A DNA stretch of 6,918 nucleotides from Solirubrobacterales bacterium (GTDB lineage Bacteria > Actinomycetota > Thermoleophilia > Solirubrobacterales > Solirubrobacteraceae): the NCBI GenBank assembly GCA_013696535.1, contig JACCYI010000220.1:1-6918 (forward strand), given 5' to 3'. The position numbers and the translations under genes are program-made. This document shows positions 5,137-6,918 of this stretch, in pieces (the stretch's first letter is position 1; every line of letters starts with the position of its first letter). The notes beneath the pieces were generated by a model that was not told the origin of the DNA, searched no databases, and saw nothing but the letters and a program-made list of their open reading frames with translations.

Positions 5137-6519
5137 ATGGACTCGCGATCGCTCCTCCACGACGTCGCCGACCGCGCCGCAGACTGGCTCGAGGAGCTTC
5201 CGCATCGTCCTGTCGGGCCGGCGTGCACTCCCGCCGAGATGGACGTGAGTGACTCCCTTCAGGACGATTCGCTTCCCGTCGATCGAGTCATCGCCGAACT
5301 CGCCCGCGAGGCAGCCCCAGGACTGACGGCCATGGGCTCACCGCGCTACTTCGGCTTCGTGATCGGCGGAGCCCACCCAGCCGGGGTGGCGGCGGACTGG
5401 CTCGCGAGTGCCTGGGACCAGAATGCCGGACTGGCCGCCCCGACTCCTGCGGTCTCCGCCTTCGAGGAAGTCGCCGGACGATGGCTCGCCGAGCTGCTCG
5501 ACCTTCCTCGGACGGCGTCGTTCGCCCTGGTCACCGGCTGCCAGATGGCACACGTGGTCTCCCTTGCCGCGGCTCGCCACCGTGTGCTGGGCCGCGCCGG
5601 CCACGACGCCGAGCGCGACGGTCTCTTCGGCGCCCCGCCCATTCGCGTTCTCACGGGGGAGGAGCGCCATGTGACCGTCGACCGGGCACTGCGCCTTCTA
5701 GGCCTGGGGAGCAGGTCGATCGAATCCGTGCCTTCCGACGGGCATGGGGCGATGCGCATCGACGCCCTTCTCGAGGCCTTGGACCGCGGGGAGGGTCAGC
5801 CGACCATCGTGGTCGCGCAGGCCGGCAACGTGAACACTGGCGCGATCGACCCGATGGAGGAGGTGTGCGGAGCCGCTCGGGCCGCTGGGGCATGGGTCCA
5901 CGTCGACGGGGCGTTCGGGTTGTGGGCGGCGGCCAGCCCGTCGCGGCGTCCGCTCGTCAAGGGTGTTGAACTGGCCGACTCCTGGGCGACGGACGCACAC
6001 AAGTGGCTCAACGTGCCATACGACTGCGGTATCGCCTTTGTGCGTGACCGTGAGGCTCACCGTGCTGCGATGGCCGTCACGGCGGCGTACCTCCAGCAGG
6101 ACGCGAACGGTCCGCGTGAGCCGATGGACTGGACGCCCGAGTTCTCCCGCCGTGCCCGCGGGCTGGCCGTCTACGCGACACTCAGGGCGCTGGGTTGCAG
6201 CGGCGTCGCGGAGCTGGTCGACCGCCTCTGCGAGTGTGCGGACCGCTTCGCCAGGCAACTTGGGGACATGGGTTTCGAGGTGGTCGGACACAGCCTCAAT
6301 CAGGTGCTGATCGCGTGTCGGGACGACGCGGCGACCGACGCGACGCTGGCCTTGATCCAGGCGGACGGGACGTGCTACCCGACAGGTACCACCTGGCGAG
6401 GGCGCCGCTGCATCCGGATCTCGGTGTGCAACTGGCAGACGACCCTCGACGACGTGGACCGGTCGCTGGATGCCATGGCGGCGGCCGCCGCGCAGGTGCC
6501 GCCTCGAGCGCCGCTCTGA
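5137..6519 (+). CDS. Group II PLP-dependent amino acid decarboxylase
   Basis: The intact 460-residue protein has the usual length and layout of the pyridoxal-dependent decarboxylase family that includes aromatic L-amino acid, tyrosine and glutamate decarboxylases. N-terminal SPRYFGFVIGGAHPAG (about 68-83) matches the family's substrate-side segment. VTGCQMAH (132-139) stands where the phosphate-binding TGG-xAN motif usually is. His178 in ERHVTVDRALRLLGLG is the expected cofactor-stacking His. AQAGNVNTGAIDP (227-239) and HVDGAFG (255-261, Asp257 for the pyridine nitrogen) follow, and Lys289 in TDAHKWLNVPYDCG should form the Schiff base. The C-terminus has GTTWRGRRCIRISVCNW (417-433), also typical. 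It is cytosolic and catalytically complete. Substrate specificity cannot be read from sequence; aromatic or acidic amino acids are both possible. ATG 5137 is supported by a leaderless promoter pattern and by homology beginning soon after. Confidence 0.92.
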   Translation: MDSRSLLHDVADRAADWLEELPHRPVGPACTPAEMDVSDSLQDDSLPVDRVIAELAREAAPGLTAMGSPRYFGFVIGGAHPAGVAADWLASAWDQNAGLAAPTPAVSAFEEVAGRWLAELLDLPRTASFALVTGCQMAHVVSLAAARHRVLGRAGHDAERDGLFGAPPIRVLTGEERHVTVDRALRLLGLGSRSIESVPSDGHGAMRIDALLEALDRGEGQPTIVVAQAGNVNTGAIDPMEEVCGAARAAGAWVHVDGAFGLWAAASPSRRPLVKGVELADSWATDAHKWLNVPYDCGIAFVRDREAHRAAMAVTAAYLQQDANGPREPMDWTPEFSRRARGLAVYATLRALGCSGVAELVDRLCECADRFARQLGDMGFEVVGHSLNQVLIACRDDAATDATLALIQADGTCYPTGTTWRGRRCIRISVCNWQTTLDDVDRSLDAMAAAAAQVPPRAPL

Positions 6520-6527
6520 TTCCCGAC

Positions 6528-6557
6528 CCCTGGGACGGTCAGGGCTCTCGCTGAGAG
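6528..6557. terminator. Two small adjacent hairpins between convergent genes, weak terminator candidate
   Basis: CCCTG (6528-6532) pairs with CAGGG (6540-6544) around a seven-base loop, and CTCTC (6545-6549) pairs with GAGAG (6553-6557) around GCT. They fill the short gap between the decarboxylase stop and the frame-corrected methyltransferase stop. The stems are only five pairs long and no T-run follows, so this is weak. Confidence 0.25.
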
Positions 6558-6564
6558 TTCGCGT

Positions 6565-6918
6565 TCAGAGCGGCGCGATGGCCGCACCGAGTATGTGGGG
6601 GCCTGCAGGGGTGGCCCCATACGGAAGCGACGCAGCGCCTGGATCTCGAAGCCGGCAGCGCCGATCGCCGTTGCGGTGTCACGCGAGAGGTTGCAGCCAC
6701 CCATCATGGGCGGCCAGATCGACGCGTCGAGAGCCCTCTGCACGCGCCGCCCTGCCTCGTGCGGGGACAGAACGTGCTCGTAGAAGCGCAACTCGCCCCC
6801 CGGGCGCAACACGCGGCGCACCTCTGCCAGCGCGAGCGCCTGGTCCGGCACGCTGCACAGCACCTGCGAAACGACGACGCTGTCGACGGAGTCGTCGGGC
6901 ACGGGCAGCGCGTCCGCC
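6565..6918 (-). CDS. Class I SAM-dependent methyltransferase, C-terminal part, with a frame slip near its end
   Basis: The frame enters from the right edge, so the SAM-binding N-terminal motif is outside the window. Visible residues ADALPVPDDSVDSVVVSQVLCSVPDQ, then EVRRVLRPGGELRFYEHV, RALDASIWPPMMGGCNLSRDT and GAAGFEIQALRRFR match Methyltransf_11 proteins of the small-molecule or METTL7-like type. As given, the frame runs on past the expected end to 6375, 145 bases antisense inside the decarboxylase gene. Adding one base in the G5 run at 6597-6601 changes PLQAPTYS to PLQAPHILGAAIAPL and ends at a TGA at 6565-6567. PHILG-A is the common C-terminus of this family, so I take 6565 as the true end. 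The substrate is unknown. It converges on the decarboxylase gene. Confidence 0.8.

Overview
The window is GC-rich, tightly packed bacterial DNA with genes on both strands. The protein families (MoaD-like protein plus beta-propeller pair, DUF2461, DUF5069, a coiled-coil protein with an LEEF...RxxLxRELR N-terminus, a Streptomyces-like NCS1 permease) and several start codons placed just after a TAnnnT hexamer suggest an actinobacterium, perhaps an uncultured Thermoleophilia-type soil lineage. That placement is an inference from family resemblance, not a marker-gene result.

Layout. 1-615 (-): 5' two thirds or so of a BNR/Asp-box beta-propeller protein, running off the left edge. 626-881 (-): small MoaD/ThiS-like ubiquitin-fold gene just upstream of it, readable only across at least two one-base slips. 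894-1601 (+): DUF2461 protein. 1598-2272 (-): DUF5069-cupin fusion, sharing a CTAG stop palindrome with the DUF2461 gene. 2311-3165 (+): coiled-coil protein of unknown function. 3193-4628 (+): NCS1-type nucleobase/hydantoin permease, broken by two frame slips and an in-frame TAG. 4625-4699 (+): first 25 codons of a probable NTF2/SnoaL-like protein, overlapping the permease end by ATGA. 4702-5034 (-): N-terminal 111 codons of a polysaccharide deacetylase with a hexanucleotide repeat in its active-site motif. 5137-6519 (+): intact group II PLP-dependent decarboxylase. 6565-6918 (-): C-terminal part of a class I SAM methyltransferase with one frame slip near its end.

The most notable site is near 4700. 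Two unrelated genes on opposite strands both lose homology there within about three bases, which means a real inversion/deletion breakpoint or a chimeric assembly. Together with about six apparent one-base indels, mostly in short homopolymers, and one likely nonsense substitution, this makes sequence or assembly error a serious alternative to true gene decay. The five genes that read cleanly (propeller, DUF2461, DUF5069-cupin, coiled-coil, decarboxylase) show no slips.

No single pathway ties the window together. The permease and the deacetylase (a fold that includes PuuE-type allantoinases) could belong to purine or hydantoin use, but the junction between them makes that link unreliable. The MoaD-like gene and the propeller gene look like an operon. 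I found no rRNA, tRNA, CRISPR array, insertion sequence or integrase. No gap longer than about 105 bases lacks a gene.
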